In this document: piece after piece, positions 18,248-27,754 of the stretch
How the letters are laid out: each line of letters begins with the position of its first letter
How positions within the stretch are numbered: position 1 is the stretch's first letter
DNA from: Brassicibacter mesophilus
GTDB taxonomy: Bacteria > Bacillota > Clostridia > Tissierellales > Proteiniboraceae
DNA length: 64,000 bases
NCBI RefSeq assembly: GCF_050433385.1
Contig: NZ_JBNPXI010000012.1
Location: 61,857 to 125,856, forward strand
Direction: 5' to 3'
Position numbers and translations under genes: made by a program
Notes under the pieces: model-generated
Told to the model about the DNA's origin: nothing
Seen by the model: only the letters and a program-made list of their open reading frames with translations
The model's database searches: none

Positions 18248-19459
18248 ATGTTTGGAAATCTTAAAGAACTACCAAAACCAGTAGGTACATACACAGTTGG
18301 AATAACACATATGGACTTTATAGACCAAGCTAGAAAACAAGTTTTTCCATTCGAAGAAACAAAAGCATATAGAGAGATACCAGTAACAATTTTTTATCCA
18401 TCGGATAGTACTGAAGGCAAAAATACAGCACCCTATGCTTTTCCAGAAGCTTTAGAAGTCATTCATAAATTAACCCATGGTTTCTGGTCAAAGAATATGG
18501 CAAAGCTAAAAACTAGAGTATATGAAAATATTTCTGTTTCAAAAAAGCAAGACAAATTTCCTATTATCTTCTTCAATCATGGCTATTTTGCCTACGAGAT
18601 GCAAAGTACAATTTTATGTTCTGATCTTGCAAGTCTTGGATATATAGTTATTTCTGTTGGTCATCCTTATGAATCATCAGGTATTAAATATAGGGATGGA
18701 AGAATTGTAAAAGCACACAAAAGCAATATTAAAAGGTTCAACAGCTCTACCAATAAAGAATACAAAAAAATAATATTTAAGGAGCTAGTTAATAGGAAAA
18801 AATGGTGCTCAGATGAAAAATCTATGGAGTTAGCTACAGCTCTTTTTGGAAAAATTGGTTTTGAATTATCTAGAAGCACTAAAATATGGGCTGCTGACAC
18901 TATTTTTATCGCAGATCAATTGGAAGATATCAATAATGGGAAAATTGATACTATATTTAAGGATAAATTACAATTAGATCCAGGCTTTGGGATTACTGGT
19001 CACTCAGTAGGTGCTGCTACATCTGCCCAAGTATGCTATGATGATCGAAGATTTATTTGCGGCATTAATATAGATGGTGGAACTTGGGGAGACTATATGC
19101 TTAAAGATATTAATACACCATTCATGGTTCTTGCTTCGAAAATAATTCGAAATTTATGCAGAACTACTTTCATTTATAACTCGAAAGACTCCTACTTGGT
19201 TCTTATTGATAAAACAGCACATTGGGGATTTTGTGATGTATGCTTTGCTTCTAGGCAAGCTATTCTTAATGGTAATATGATTGGATTTAGAGAAAAATAT
19301 GAATTTAGAAAAATTATTACTGATTTTCATGCTGCATTTTTTAGTAAATATCTATTAGATAATAGAGATATTAATTTAAAGGAATTAAATTTTACTGGTA
19401 TTAAATATATAGAAAAATTAAAATCAATAGATGAAAGAATGGAGAAGGTTACTAAGTAA
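18248..19459 (+). CDS. Alpha/beta hydrolase (PAF-acetylhydrolase/dienelactone-hydrolase-like)
   Basis: 403 residues from ATG 18248 behind AAAGGAGGTTCTTCTT; a longer frame from 18173 would run through the operator. The alpha/beta-hydrolase fold shows FPIIFFNHGYFAYEMQ (oxyanion region), the nucleophile elbow GITGHSVGAAT, and a late His in KTAHWGF. The nearest known type is the platelet-activating-factor acetylhydrolase-like esterases. There is no signal peptide. The gene is driven from a promoter buried in a 53-bp palindrome and is followed by a TetR gene, an arrangement typical of self-regulated detoxification pairs. Confidence 0.85.
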   Translation: MFGNLKELPKPVGTYTVGITHMDFIDQARKQVFPFEETKAYREIPVTIFYPSDSTEGKNTAPYAFPEALEVIHKLTHGFWSKNMAKLKTRVYENISVSKKQDKFPIIFFNHGYFAYEMQSTILCSDLASLGYIVISVGHPYESSGIKYRDGRIVKAHKSNIKRFNSSTNKEYKKIIFKELVNRKKWCSDEKSMELATALFGKIGFELSRSTKIWAADTIFIADQLEDINNGKIDTIFKDKLQLDPGFGITGHSVGAATSAQVCYDDRRFICGINIDGGTWGDYMLKDINTPFMVLASKIIRNLCRTTFIYNSKDSYLVLIDKTAHWGFCDVCFASRQAILNGNMIGFREKYEFRKIITDFHAAFFSKYLLDNRDINLKELNFTGIKYIEKLKSIDERMEKVTK

Positions 19460-19571
19460 TAATGAATTTTGAAATTATAAGCCGTAAGTGGTAAGTTAGA
19501 TTAACTTAGTTTTACTAGCTCAAATAAATGGAATTTTCAAATCAGTAGAATAATTGATTGGAGGAAAATAT

Positions 19572-20189
19572 TTGGAAAACAATAAATATGGTGAGAATGA
19601 AAGACGTTTAGAGTTGCTAAAAAGCATATCATTTTATTTAGAAGACGTTGGTCTATTAGAATTTAGTTTTAGAGGTGCAGCCAAAGCCGCAAATGTATCA
19701 CCTATGACTTTGGTTCGTTATTTCGATAATAGGGATGGTCTGCTTGATGAGTTGTTGGAGTATTCAGCTAAAACCTATATTACACATTTAGAAAATACTT
19801 GGTCAGCGAATTTAATGGAAAATCCAGTTGAAACAATACGAAAATTAATTTGTGACTTACAGAATAAAGTATATGATATTGAAAGTAAAAAATTGTGGAT
19901 TCAATTAACATTAATTGCAGAATCTCCTAATGCTACTAGTTCTATGAAAGAGAGATATAAAAATATATATTATATAAGTAGAGACTATATCGTACAACTA
20001 CTTAAAAATCTAGGAGTATCAATTGAAAGAGCAACTGATATAGGCAATGCCTTTCACAGTTTTTCAAACGGAGTCTTTCGTGATTACTATACTCATAAAA
20101 ATAAAGAAATAGCTAGATCTAGCTTTAACTTATTATTAAATTGGCTACAGACAGAGATTGATAAAAGTGTTAAACGTGACTCCTTTTAA
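19572..20189 (+). CDS. TetR-family regulator paired with the hydrolase
   Basis: 205 residues from TTG 19572, seven bases after GGAGG; the first possible codon at 19554 would lie upstream of that site. The HTH covers about residues 10-55 (FRGAAKAANVSPMTLVRYFD, NRDGLLDELLEYSA). The rest is helical. It follows the hydrolase gene by 110 bases on the same strand. I infer that it binds the 53-bp palindrome ahead of the pair and so controls its own synthesis. Confidence 0.85.
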   Translation: MENNKYGENERRLELLKSISFYLEDVGLLEFSFRGAAKAANVSPMTLVRYFDNRDGLLDELLEYSAKTYITHLENTWSANLMENPVETIRKLICDLQNKVYDIESKKLWIQLTLIAESPNATSSMKERYKNIYYISRDYIVQLLKNLGVSIERATDIGNAFHSFSNGVFRDYYTHKNKEIARSSFNLLLNWLQTEIDKSVKRDSF

Positions 20190-20327
20190 CATGCTCTACC
20201 ACTTTCACACGTATCAGTATCAACTTTCTAGCAAAACACATGTCAAAACAATAACAGTACTATTTAATTGGTAATAGATTATCAAACAAAATTACAAAAT
20301 TATCTATAAGACATCGATAAAGCCATT

Positions 20328-20362
20328 AAAAGGCTAGCTTAACGTATTTAAGCTAGTCCTTT
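20328..20362. terminator. Terminator after the hydrolase-TetR pair
   Basis: AAAGGCTAGCTTAA (from 20328) pairs with TTAAGCTAGTCCTTT (20348-20362) around CGTAT, followed by TATTT. The base is AT-rich on both sides, so it may work in both directions. Confidence 0.75.
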
Positions 20363-20399
20363 ATTTCATAGATAAGTGATAAGTAGTATTATTTTTTTC

Positions 20400-20800
20400 A
20401 AATAAAGCATTAGTAACTGATTAAATCTCATAATTGCTTTTCAATTTTCTTCTCTATCTAAAATTCTTATTTGCATTTTCAATAAAATAATAGTAACAAT
20501 AGTTGCTAAATTATCCAATATGGGAAATCATATCCAAACTACTGATAACTTATTCTCGAATATAGGCGGTAAAATAAATAGAAATAGTACAAGAAGTATA
20601 ACTAGTGATAGAATCAATTATACCATGGCTTTTCCAAGTGATTGAAAAAGGGTAGCATCAACAACTTGTATCCCAATGATATTAAAATAATTCGTAAAGC
20701 AAAGGAACCACCATTTATTATAATTCATGATTAAAAGCATTATAATGTATGGTTCTATATTAAATTTTTTCATATAATATAATTTTTAAGTCTCAATATA
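20400..20800 (-). pseudogene. Decayed membrane-protein gene
   Basis: Reverse-strand frames with several stops read WFLCFTNYFN, then LLVLFLFILPPIFENKLSVV, and LDNLATIVTIILLKMQIRIL near 20450. The hydrophobic runs point to a former multi-pass membrane protein. No family assigned. Confidence 0.4.
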
Positions 20801-20942
20801 AAATAGTAGTTTTTATACGCCTATCCCTCTGCAACTTAGCTTTCTCATTAAAGAACATATAGTTAATGCAAATCAATATTTTAATATATGTTTAGATTAA
20901 AAATGTATCTTTACCATATGGTAAGGATACCCTTATTTTGTA

Positions 20943-21341
20943 CTAATAAAGAAATATTCCCATAAAAATTAAAATTATCGAATAAATTACAACACCTAAG
21001 TTAAGTTGAAACATTTTCTTCTCATTATTGAGCATATCAGATACAAATCTCCTAAAGGCTTTATAGTTAAATAATATTGTACTAATTTTTATTACCGTTA
21101 CTGACACTAATGCTGCAATTATCCAACTATACTCTATACTTGAAATAATGACCATATACCACGTAAAAATTACAATTAAATATCCTATTACACCAATTAC
21201 GTTTAGTATTTTAGGTTTTTCTGAAGCATATGCACTATTTAGTTCCCAATTATTCCACTTTTCACCCATTACTCCCATTATTATTCTTGAACCGATTCCT
21301 ATTAATGCCCATACAAAACAAATTATGCCGAAATAATTCAT
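20943..21341 (-). CDS. Small four-helix membrane protein, hypothetical
   Basis: 132 residues with four hydrophobic segments (about 3-22, 46-66, 70-90, 112-131) and a short cytosolic loop FNYKAFRRFVSDML. The start ATG follows AAAAGGTAGGAATTAATT. No family recognised; the pattern resembles small clostridial proteins of unknown role. A promoter and palindrome lie 380 bases upstream, but decayed coding traces lie between. Confidence 0.6.
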   Translation of the reverse strand: MNYFGIICFVWALIGIGSRIIMGVMGEKWNNWELNSAYASEKPKILNVIGVIGYLIVIFTWYMVIISSIEYSWIIAALVSVTVIKISTILFNYKAFRRFVSDMLNNEKKMFQLNLGVVIYSIILIFMGIFLY

Positions 21342-21344
21342 AAT

Positions 21345-21716
21345 TAATTCCTACCTTTTCATTTAAAGTAATTTAATATTTCTTTTTCATTACACCTGAA
21401 ATATTTGTCCCTTAAGCTTATAGTAAGAGTTTTTCACAACTCAACTACAAGGTTTATTTTAATTTTTTCTTCAACTCTCCTTTCGCCATATAATAAATGC
21501 TAAAACTTTTTTAAACAAAGTATTACTTTCTGGTATCATCAATCCTAAAATCACTTTTTTTAATGCCTTAGAATAATTATATAAAAGCTTTTACTTAATC
21601 CTATATATTGATAAATCTTAGAAATTCAAATCTATACCAAAATAACAAATATTTTTTCCTATCTTTTCTTGTCGAAATCAAAAAATGTTTGCTTTGGATA
21701 TTACCTTCACTTTCTC
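21345..21716 (-). pseudogene. Coding relic between palindrome and membrane gene
   Basis: No intact gene. Reverse-strand frames read SYEKVKVISKANIF near 21715 and SKALKKVILGLMIPESNTLF near 21540, then VLAFIIWRKES and stop. These are pieces of one or two lost genes that the palindromic promoter at 21717-21778 probably once served. Confidence 0.35.
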
Positions 21717-21778
21717 ATATGACTAACAGTCATGTGACCGTTAGTCATATTTTAATATATATAATTTTTTTTGTCAAC
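21717..21778 (-). promoter_or_regulatory. Leftward promoter with 34-bp palindromic operator
   Basis: Reading leftward, TTGACA (21778-21773), 17 bases, then TAAAAT (21755-21750) form a good sigma-A promoter. Directly downstream is ATATGACTAACGGTCA/TGACTGTTAGTCATAT (21750-21717), 16-base arms with one mismatch. The GACTAAC half-site type is common among TetR/QacR operators. No intact regulator or target lies beside it. Confidence 0.7.
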
Positions 21779-22095
21779 AGTTAATTTACTTAATGGATAA
21801 GACCTCCTTCTAATATATCTTTAACACACCAATATCATATAATATAAATATATGGCACAATTCATTTTACCAATTGTTTTACAATAAAATCTTGTTATGT
21901 AGATAATATCAATTCTATTTTTCCATACAAAAAAAGCTAACAAGATTAATTAAATTCCTATCAGCTTTGCTTATTTAAAAATTCTCTTAACCCTGTATTC
22001 ACAAGGTCTAAAAATTTAGACATCACATCCACTATTACTTCCTAGTTAGTAGTGAACAACACTCCACATGCACCCTATGAAAAAACATATTAAAA

Positions 22096-22230
22096 CACAT
22101 CACCTTATTTTGTGATAAAATATATAATTGTTACAGATATAGAAAGATTTTCACGACACTAATGCCGTGATTTATTCAAACTAAGTCAAACTCCCGTCAT
22201 TATCAATGTCTGAAATTCAAAAGTTGAACT
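22096..22230 (+). repeat. Promoter-hairpin leader repeat, copy C
   Basis: A more diverged copy: TGTGATAAAAT (TAAAAT 22116-22121), GAAAGATTTTC, a first hairpin CACG.../CGTG around ACACTAATGC, then a weakened second hairpin GTCATTATCAATGTC. It lies about 140 bases before the 179-residue membrane-anchored protein gene. Confidence 0.6.
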
Positions 22231-22369
22231 TATCCACAGATCCTTAGATTCTTGCGATTATTATAATGTATTTGTGGAGAAATTTTGTGAATTTTATTTT
22301 GTAAGATTACTTAAATAAATGCTTGTAGCATTCTGTAACCAAATAATTAGATAAACTAAAGGGGGATTT

Positions 22370-22909
22370 ATGAGAAAAACATTAATTATTTCAAAAAGAT
22401 ATTTTAAATTATTTGCAATGTTTATATTACTTAGCATTATTGTTTTTCTTATATTAAATCAATTTGTCATAAGACATACAATCAATGATTTTATTAATAT
22501 AGACATTGATGAGATTAGAGAAGTAAAAATTATTCAAAATGATATTAGTGTTATAACATATGAAAATACTTATGCATCAAAGGAGTTTAATATAAAAAAT
22601 GATAAAGAAATAAAGAGTTTCATTAGCGATATTAATGAAATTAGCCTAAAAAGAGACTTTCAAAACGAAATACTTTATAATTTAGGACAATGGGTAAGTT
22701 ATCCAAGTACGACTAGCAGTATTACATATAAAATTTATATAAAAACAATTAATAAAGCAATAAATGTAGAGTTAACTAGTGGAAACACTTATATTGATTT
22801 GAATGTTAGTGAACTAAAAGAAAATAGATATGACAAGCAATACTACTTTAAAATTGTTGATGGATCTGATGAAAAACTTTCAAAAGAGATTTTTGAGCTA
22901 TTTAATTAA
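22370..22909 (+). CDS. Hypothetical membrane-anchored protein behind leader copy C
   Basis: 179 residues with one N-terminal transmembrane helix (about 13-32) and a polar outer domain with alternating strand-like sequence (EIREVKIIQNDISVITYENT, SSITYKIYIKTINKAINVEL). No family recognised. Start ATG follows AAAGGGGGATTT. The promoter-hairpin repeat upstream suggests that it shares control with the nucleotidyltransferase and DUF6366 genes. Confidence 0.7.
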   Translation: MRKTLIISKRYFKLFAMFILLSIIVFLILNQFVIRHTINDFINIDIDEIREVKIIQNDISVITYENTYASKEFNIKNDKEIKSFISDINEISLKRDFQNEILYNLGQWVSYPSTTSSITYKIYIKTINKAINVELTSGNTYIDLNVSELKENRYDKQYYFKIVDGSDEKLSKEIFELFN

Positions 22910-23117
22910 ATATTCTTTAGTGATGAATGGCATCCTATGACAATGGAATATCAGATATCTCTTATTTATGCACTAACCACAACATAAGGAAGAAATCTTT
23001 TCATATCAAGTTCATAGACATTACTAATCCGAGAGGCATTGTACTAAAATCTAAATATCAATTATTCAATCGGATTAATTGATTTAACATCAAATACAAC
23101 AAGGAGTAATTGTGATT

Positions 23118-23597
23118 ATGAAAAAAAGAGGAGTAAGATTTTTTGTTCCTAATGCATATGGTGATTTTATATGGAAAGTATTAAAAGACATTGATATTAT
23201 CAAATATCATTGGCATATTGACTCAGACGAAATTTATAAAGTAATAGATGATGAAATGATAGATGACAATTTGTTTAACAGCGATAGGATTGGTAGTTTA
23301 GTACTATCTGGAATAGAGTTTAAGTCACATATATTTAATCATATATACTATGCAATATTTGGAGAGTTTAAAGCATTTCCACAACACTCTCAAATTTCTA
23401 TAGTAAATACTTACGAAGAGTTTTTACGAAGTGATTGTGAAATTGTATTACTAATAGTAGATAATATTTATTATGATGTGTATTGTAAAAATAAGAATTA
23501 TCTAGAAATTATTTATCAAAACGCAATTAATAATAACTTTGAAAATATTACATATATTGATGAAAATGATGGAAGAACTAGATTAAATGTATGGTAG
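23118..23597 (+). CDS. DUF2691-family protein
   Basis: 159 residues from ATG 23118 (AAGGAG eleven bases ahead; a GTG at 23112 is the alternative). The opening RGVRFFVPNAYGDFIWKVLK and the stretch YEEFLRSDCEIVLLIVDNIY match my memory of the DUF2691 family of bacilli and clostridia, small cytosolic proteins of unknown role. No membrane or signal segment. It stands alone on this strand. Confidence 0.65.
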   Translation: MKKRGVRFFVPNAYGDFIWKVLKDIDIIKYHWHIDSDEIYKVIDDEMIDDNLFNSDRIGSLVLSGIEFKSHIFNHIYYAIFGEFKAFPQHSQISIVNTYEEFLRSDCEIVLLIVDNIYYDVYCKNKNYLEIIYQNAINNNFENITYIDENDGRTRLNVW

Positions 23598-23781
23598 GTT
23601 ATTAAAACTTCACCTAAAGCACTATTCTCAATAGTCTACGAGGAACATGTACATCGTTGAAAGATAGTCAAAACATTAGATTACAGATAGTACCTTATAG
23701 CGAGTATATATGTCTGGATTTGTTCCAGCATAATATTATATTGATATAGATATAGGTTACTGTACCAATGATATTTAAAAA

Positions 23782-24192
23782 TCAATTTTCTTTTTTCATA
23801 CTTTCTAAGATATTTTTTAAGGTTTGAGCTTCTTCATACCGAATAGTAAAATATTCTCCTTTATTAAGGTCAAAGATAACAGTTTTATTAGATGTAAACC
23901 ATAGGTCACAGCTTATAGTTCTATCGCTAGGGGGTTCCTTACTAATCCAAAACTGATAATTTGGTTCGATATCAAAAATAGGTTCATCTTCCAATCTTTC
24001 AGCGTTATTTAATATTTGTTTAACTTGTTGTATTGTTTCCTGATTATATATTTTAAAAATTTTTAAGGTATAGTCATAATTATCTGAACTCCACATTATT
24101 TCAGCATCTTTGTTGTTTTTATTACTCGAAATATAAAGTACAACAGCTATTAATATAATAGCCCCAAAGCTAAACAGAATTTTATTCTTCAT
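23782..24192 (-). CDS. Hypothetical membrane-anchored or secreted protein
   Basis: 136 residues with an N-terminal hydrophobic helix (about 4-22) followed by KNNKDAEIMWSSDNYDYTLK and a domain with alternating strands (ISCDLWFTSNKTVIFDLNKG). No lipobox cysteine. No family recognised. Start ATG follows TAATGGAGGATTATAT. Confidence 0.6.
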   Translation of the reverse strand: MKNKILFSFGAIILIAVVLYISSNKNNKDAEIMWSSDNYDYTLKIFKIYNQETIQQVKQILNNAERLEDEPIFDIEPNYQFWISKEPPSDRTISCDLWFTSNKTVIFDLNKGEYFTIRYEEAQTLKNILESMKKEN

Positions 24193-24412
24193 ATATAATC
24201 CTCCATTATTTTATATATATATCATACTATGTTTTACAATAATAAAGAATAATAGAAAATATTTCTATGTTTAGTTCTATCTTTTTTTACATTATTGTCA
24301 CTTTTCACACCACTTATTTTACCAAAGGCTATCACTTCGTTGACTACGCATATTACGAAATAACACATGGAATATCTAATTATTAACTAAAATAATAATT
24401 TATGTAGTATAT

Positions 24413-24457
24413 CTCAACCCACAGTAAATATAGTTTTAATTTTTACTGTGGGTTGAG
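24413..24457. repeat. 16-bp inverted repeat in the spacer
   Basis: CTCAACCCACAGTAAA (24413-24428) and TTTACTGTGGGTTGAG (24442-24457) are exact inverted copies. Neither side ends in a T-run. The 360-base spacer 24193-24553 otherwise shows nothing. It could be an operator or a small transposon end pair. Confidence 0.6.
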
Positions 24458-24553
24458 GTAAAAAATCTGATAATTTAACTTAACTGTAACAAACTTTCAA
24501 ATATTTATGAAATAAGTCAAAAGAACATAATTCTAGAGTAAGGTGATAAAAAT

Positions 24554-25048
24554 ATGGATAAGCTTAACAATAAACATAGTTTAGCTGACATTTACAAAAG
24601 TCGCATGATTATTATTATAGTCTATATAATTATACTATTGATAATTAATATAACAAATAATAAGGTTTATAATGGAATTATCAGCACTCATATATTTGTC
24701 ATATTGTGTCTTCTTGGTGCGCTATCAAATGGTAAAGATTTAATATATAAAAGAAAAAAGAATAGGATGAATACTATCTTTGACAGTGTATTAATATTGA
24801 TAATATTAGGTATATTTTTATTATCGCTACCACCATATACACATGAGAAAGCAATCAATAAAATAATAATGGATTCAAGCAAAATATCGAATGTTAATAT
24901 TAAATATATAAAAACATGGAATGCACCAATTAAAAGAAAAAGTCAGTACTTTATAAAATATCATTATCAATTATTTTTTAGAGAAGGGTATAGAGAAATA
25001 AATTACTTGTTTGACCCTAAAACAGGAGCTTATAAGATTATAAACTAA
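24554..25048 (+). CDS. Hypothetical membrane protein
   Basis: 164 residues with three hydrophobic helices in the first half (about 14-34, 39-57, 75-94) and a polar C-terminal domain with strands (INYLFDPKTGAYKI at the end). No family recognised. Start ATG follows GTAAGGTGATAAAAAT. Very AT-rich codon use, like its neighbours. Confidence 0.6.
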   Translation: MDKLNNKHSLADIYKSRMIIIIVYIIILLIINITNNKVYNGIISTHIFVILCLLGALSNGKDLIYKRKKNRMNTIFDSVLILIILGIFLLSLPPYTHEKAINKIIMDSSKISNVNIKYIKTWNAPIKRKSQYFIKYHYQLFFREGYREINYLFDPKTGAYKIIN

Positions 25049-25207
25049 AATCACAAAAAACATATTTTAAATTTTTATATTTCTATTTAGAATAGTAAAT
25101 ACAAAAGCATCGTAAAATAATTTATATTGTATTTAGTTTATTTATAAGAATAAATATAAAAAAACATTTTATCATTTATTTTGATGATATTTTATGATAG
25201 TTTCAAA

Positions 25208-25239
25208 AAAACCGAAGGCAATTTCTATAACCTTCGGTC
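25208..25239 (-). terminator. Terminator of the YdjM-like gene
   Basis: Reading leftward, ACCGAAGG pairs with CCTTCGGT and is followed by TTTTTT. It starts a dozen bases after the stop of the leftward gene. Confidence 0.88.
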
Positions 25240-25251
25240 TCAAATTCTTTT

Positions 25252-25842
25252 TTATATATACTGCAGTAAAACATATCCTAAATAAATACCTGAAGTAGCC
25301 AAAATAAGCTGCTCTATTGTTCCATTTGTTCTTATGCCTAGTGGTAATCTTATGTTTTTCTTTGACGGAAAAAGCAAATCTATTCCTTGTGTAGTTATAA
25401 TATCTAAAGCAAGGTGTGAAACATACCCTATTATAAAGCCTATGTGAGCCTCGTGTAGGTTAAATTCTGATGTTCCAATATATACTATTGTTGAAAATAT
25501 AGTTAGTCCTAAAAGGCTATGTGTAAATCCCCTATGACGTGATATGCCTACAAGAATTAATGTAATACCTAAAAGTCTTAATATTTTGTTTATCGATGGT
25601 TCAAACGAATTCCCTAAATATATTAACCCTGCGCCCATACACGAGTAGGTGATCACTTTAAACAGCTTATTTTTAAACAAAAGAACTCGCTGGTTTATTT
25701 TACTTCTTGGATGATCTAGGTCTGGTATTAGTGATCCAACAGCTGAAGCTGCCGTTAAAATTAACCCACTTTCTAATGAACATCCTGTTGCTAACGTTAA
25801 TCCTGCTGCAATTCCTACTATGATATGTGTTTTGCCTGTCAA
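25252..25842 (-). CDS. YdjM/DUF457-type membrane-bound metal-dependent hydrolase
   Basis: 196 residues from TTG 25842 behind AGGAGGTATTTCAA. It has the family signature of His and Asp residues between membrane helices: MTGKTHIIVG at the start, GSLIPDLDHPRSKI near 38, GISRHRGFTHSLLG near 100 and GYVSHLALDIITTQGIDLLF near 140. These are predicted metal ligands; LexA-regulated YdjM of E. coli is the prototype, with unknown substrate. It has its own terminator and no operon partners. Confidence 0.85.
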   Translation of the reverse strand: MTGKTHIIVGIAAGLTLATGCSLESGLILTAASAVGSLIPDLDHPRSKINQRVLLFKNKLFKVITYSCMGAGLIYLGNSFEPSINKILRLLGITLILVGISRHRGFTHSLLGLTIFSTIVYIGTSEFNLHEAHIGFIIGYVSHLALDIITTQGIDLLFPSKKNIRLPLGIRTNGTIEQLILATSGIYLGYVLLQYI

Positions 25843-25966
25843 TTGAAATACCTCCTAAAAAGTCGCACTCTTGAGTCCATTCTAAAGCATTTAATTTTAT
25901 GTCCTATACTTATATCCCCTTGATTTTTACGTGTATATGCATAAATTTTCGTTTATCTGAATTTTT

Positions 25967-26280
25967 TCTTTAAAAAATTAAAAGGAGCACACTCTACTGA
26001 CATAAGTTCAAAGGCAGTATCACTAGAATTTGCTAATGAAAAGTCATTTTCACATCTTTCTGTGTCACAAATAATCATATATGACTACTCTATATCTGTG
26101 ACACTGCTAATTTCCCTATTGTTATGAATAATGAAGCTAACAAAACTGCAGATAAATTTATACAAATACTTATTGCTTCAGTATAAATGAAAGAAAACCA
26201 AGAATTTAACAAAAACGAAATAAAAAAGTACTTGGATCTCTTTAGAAAGTCACTAAATTTTGCAAAAAACTAAAATAGAC
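25967..26280. pseudogene. Gene relics before the IS element
   Basis: Reverse strand, about 26090-25960: MIICDTERCENDFSLANSSD, then TAFELMSVECAPFNFLKKKF and a stop. The last block shares DNA (about 36 bases) and reading frame with the relic ending at about 531. Forward strand, 26187-26273: a 28-codon frame MKENQEFNKNEIKKYLDLFR plus eight residues, without a clear ribosome site. Identity unknown. Confidence 0.4.
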
Positions 26281-26345
26281 CTTAGATTGAACTGACCCCC
26301 AAAAGTTAGACCTAAAAATCTAACGATTGGGAGGTCAGTTTTTTC

Positions 26346-26915
26346 ATGGCAAAATATAGTTTTGAGTTTAAGCGGCAAGTCGTTCAAGACTATCTGGATG
26401 GTAAAGGAGGGGCTGTATATTTAGCAAACAAATATGCAGTTCCTGCTCCAAGCAATGTTAAGCAATGGATTAAAGTTTACAAAGAGCATGGTGATGAAGG
26501 GTTAATGCGTTCTCGAAAAAAAGAATTATACAGTTTCGAATTTAAGCTTCATGTGGTAGAGTTATATTTAACAACTGAAATTTCGTATCAGGAATTAGCT
26601 CTATCAGTAGGTATTACAAATTATCCTTTGATCACTAAATGGGTAAATGATTATCGAATTGCTGGTCCTGATGCTTTAAGAGCAAAGCGTAAAGGACGGC
26701 GACCAAAAGTGAATAAACCAAAGAAAGTTACATACGATACAACGGTTCAGACCGATAGTAACCAAGAGTATTTAAAACAATTAGAAGAAGAAAATTTGAA
26801 ACTTCGAATAGAGAATGCTTATTTAAAAGAGTTGAGGAGGTTGCGTTTAGAGGACGAAGCTCGTCTGAGAGAACAGCAAGAGTCATCCACAGCCTCCGAA
26901 GAGAATTCAAACTAA
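26346..26915 (+). CDS. IS3-family OrfA (DNA-binding part of transposase)
   Basis: 189 residues with two helix-turn-helix units (about 5-50 and 60-105: KYSFEFKRQVVQDYLDGKGG, SYQELALSVGITNYPLITKW) and a C-terminal leucine-zipper-like coil (EEENLKLRIENAYLKELRRL). It recognises the element ends. Near its end is T TTA AAA (26822-26828), a textbook -1 slippage heptamer, so part of translation should shift into the orfB frame and make the fused OrfAB transposase. Start ATG is only 58 bases inside the left end; the AGGTCAG before it is a weak ribosome site. Confidence 0.9.
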   Translation: MAKYSFEFKRQVVQDYLDGKGGAVYLANKYAVPAPSNVKQWIKVYKEHGDEGLMRSRKKELYSFEFKLHVVELYLTTEISYQELALSVGITNYPLITKWVNDYRIAGPDALRAKRKGRRPKVNKPKKVTYDTTVQTDSNQEYLKQLEEENLKLRIENAYLKELRRLRLEDEARLREQQESSTASEENSN

Positions 26916-27754
26916 AGGACATTCTCTCATTCTCTGGATTTCCCAAAGCTACATACATGTATTGGCAAAAGTGTTTTGATAGAGAAAATCCTAATTTAGA
27001 ATTAGAAAACACCATTAAAGAAATCCGTAAGAAAAATAAGGACTGGGGCTATCGCAGGATATATGGTGAACTTAGAAAGAGAGGTATTGTCATCAACCAT
27101 AAGAAAGTACAACGAATCATTCAGGATCTTGGACTTCAAGTGACATCATTTACAAGAAAAAGCCGTAAATACAGTTCTTATAGAGGTAAAGTCGGTAAGG
27201 TTACGCCTAACAGAATTCACCGCCGCTTTCAGACAAGCATTCCGCATCAGAAAATAACGACGGATACAACTGAATTTAAGTATTATAAGGTAGATGATAA
27301 AGGAAGAATGACAATTCATAAGCTTTATTTGGATCCGTTTATGGATATGTATAATTCAGAAATACTTAGTTATGGAATCTCTATGAGACCATCTGCTGAA
27401 AATGTAATGACAGCATTAAACCAGGCAATTGAAATTACATCTGATTGCCACTATAGAAGAACTTTTCATTCTGATCAAGGATGGGCATATCAGATGAAGG
27501 CATATATACATACATTGAAAACAAACCGAATTTTCCAAAGCATGTCTCGCAAAGGCAATTGCTATGATAACTCTATAATGGAGAACTTTTTTGGCATCAT
27601 GAAGCAAGAAATGTACTATGGACATGTATATTACAGTTACGATGAATTAAAAGATGCAATAGAAAAATACATAGATTATTATAATAATCAAAGAATCAAG
27701 CAAAAACTCTCTTGGATGAGTCCGGTCGAATATCGGCTCAGCCAGGCTGTATAA
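26829..27754 (+). CDS. IS3-family OrfB (DDE integrase domain), expressed by -1 frameshift
   Basis: The open frame continues upstream of its first ATG (26957) to the slippery site, coding VIHSLRREFKLKDILSFSGF ahead of it, so I begin it at the frameshift. The rve/DDE core has Asp in TTDTTEFKYY, Asp in FHSDQGWAYQ and Glu in NSIMENFFGIMKQE, ending with YYNNQRIKQKLSWMSPVEYR. All catalytic residues and the frame are intact, so the element may still move. An AGGAGG at 26835-26840 could also start OrfB separately. Confidence 0.88.
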
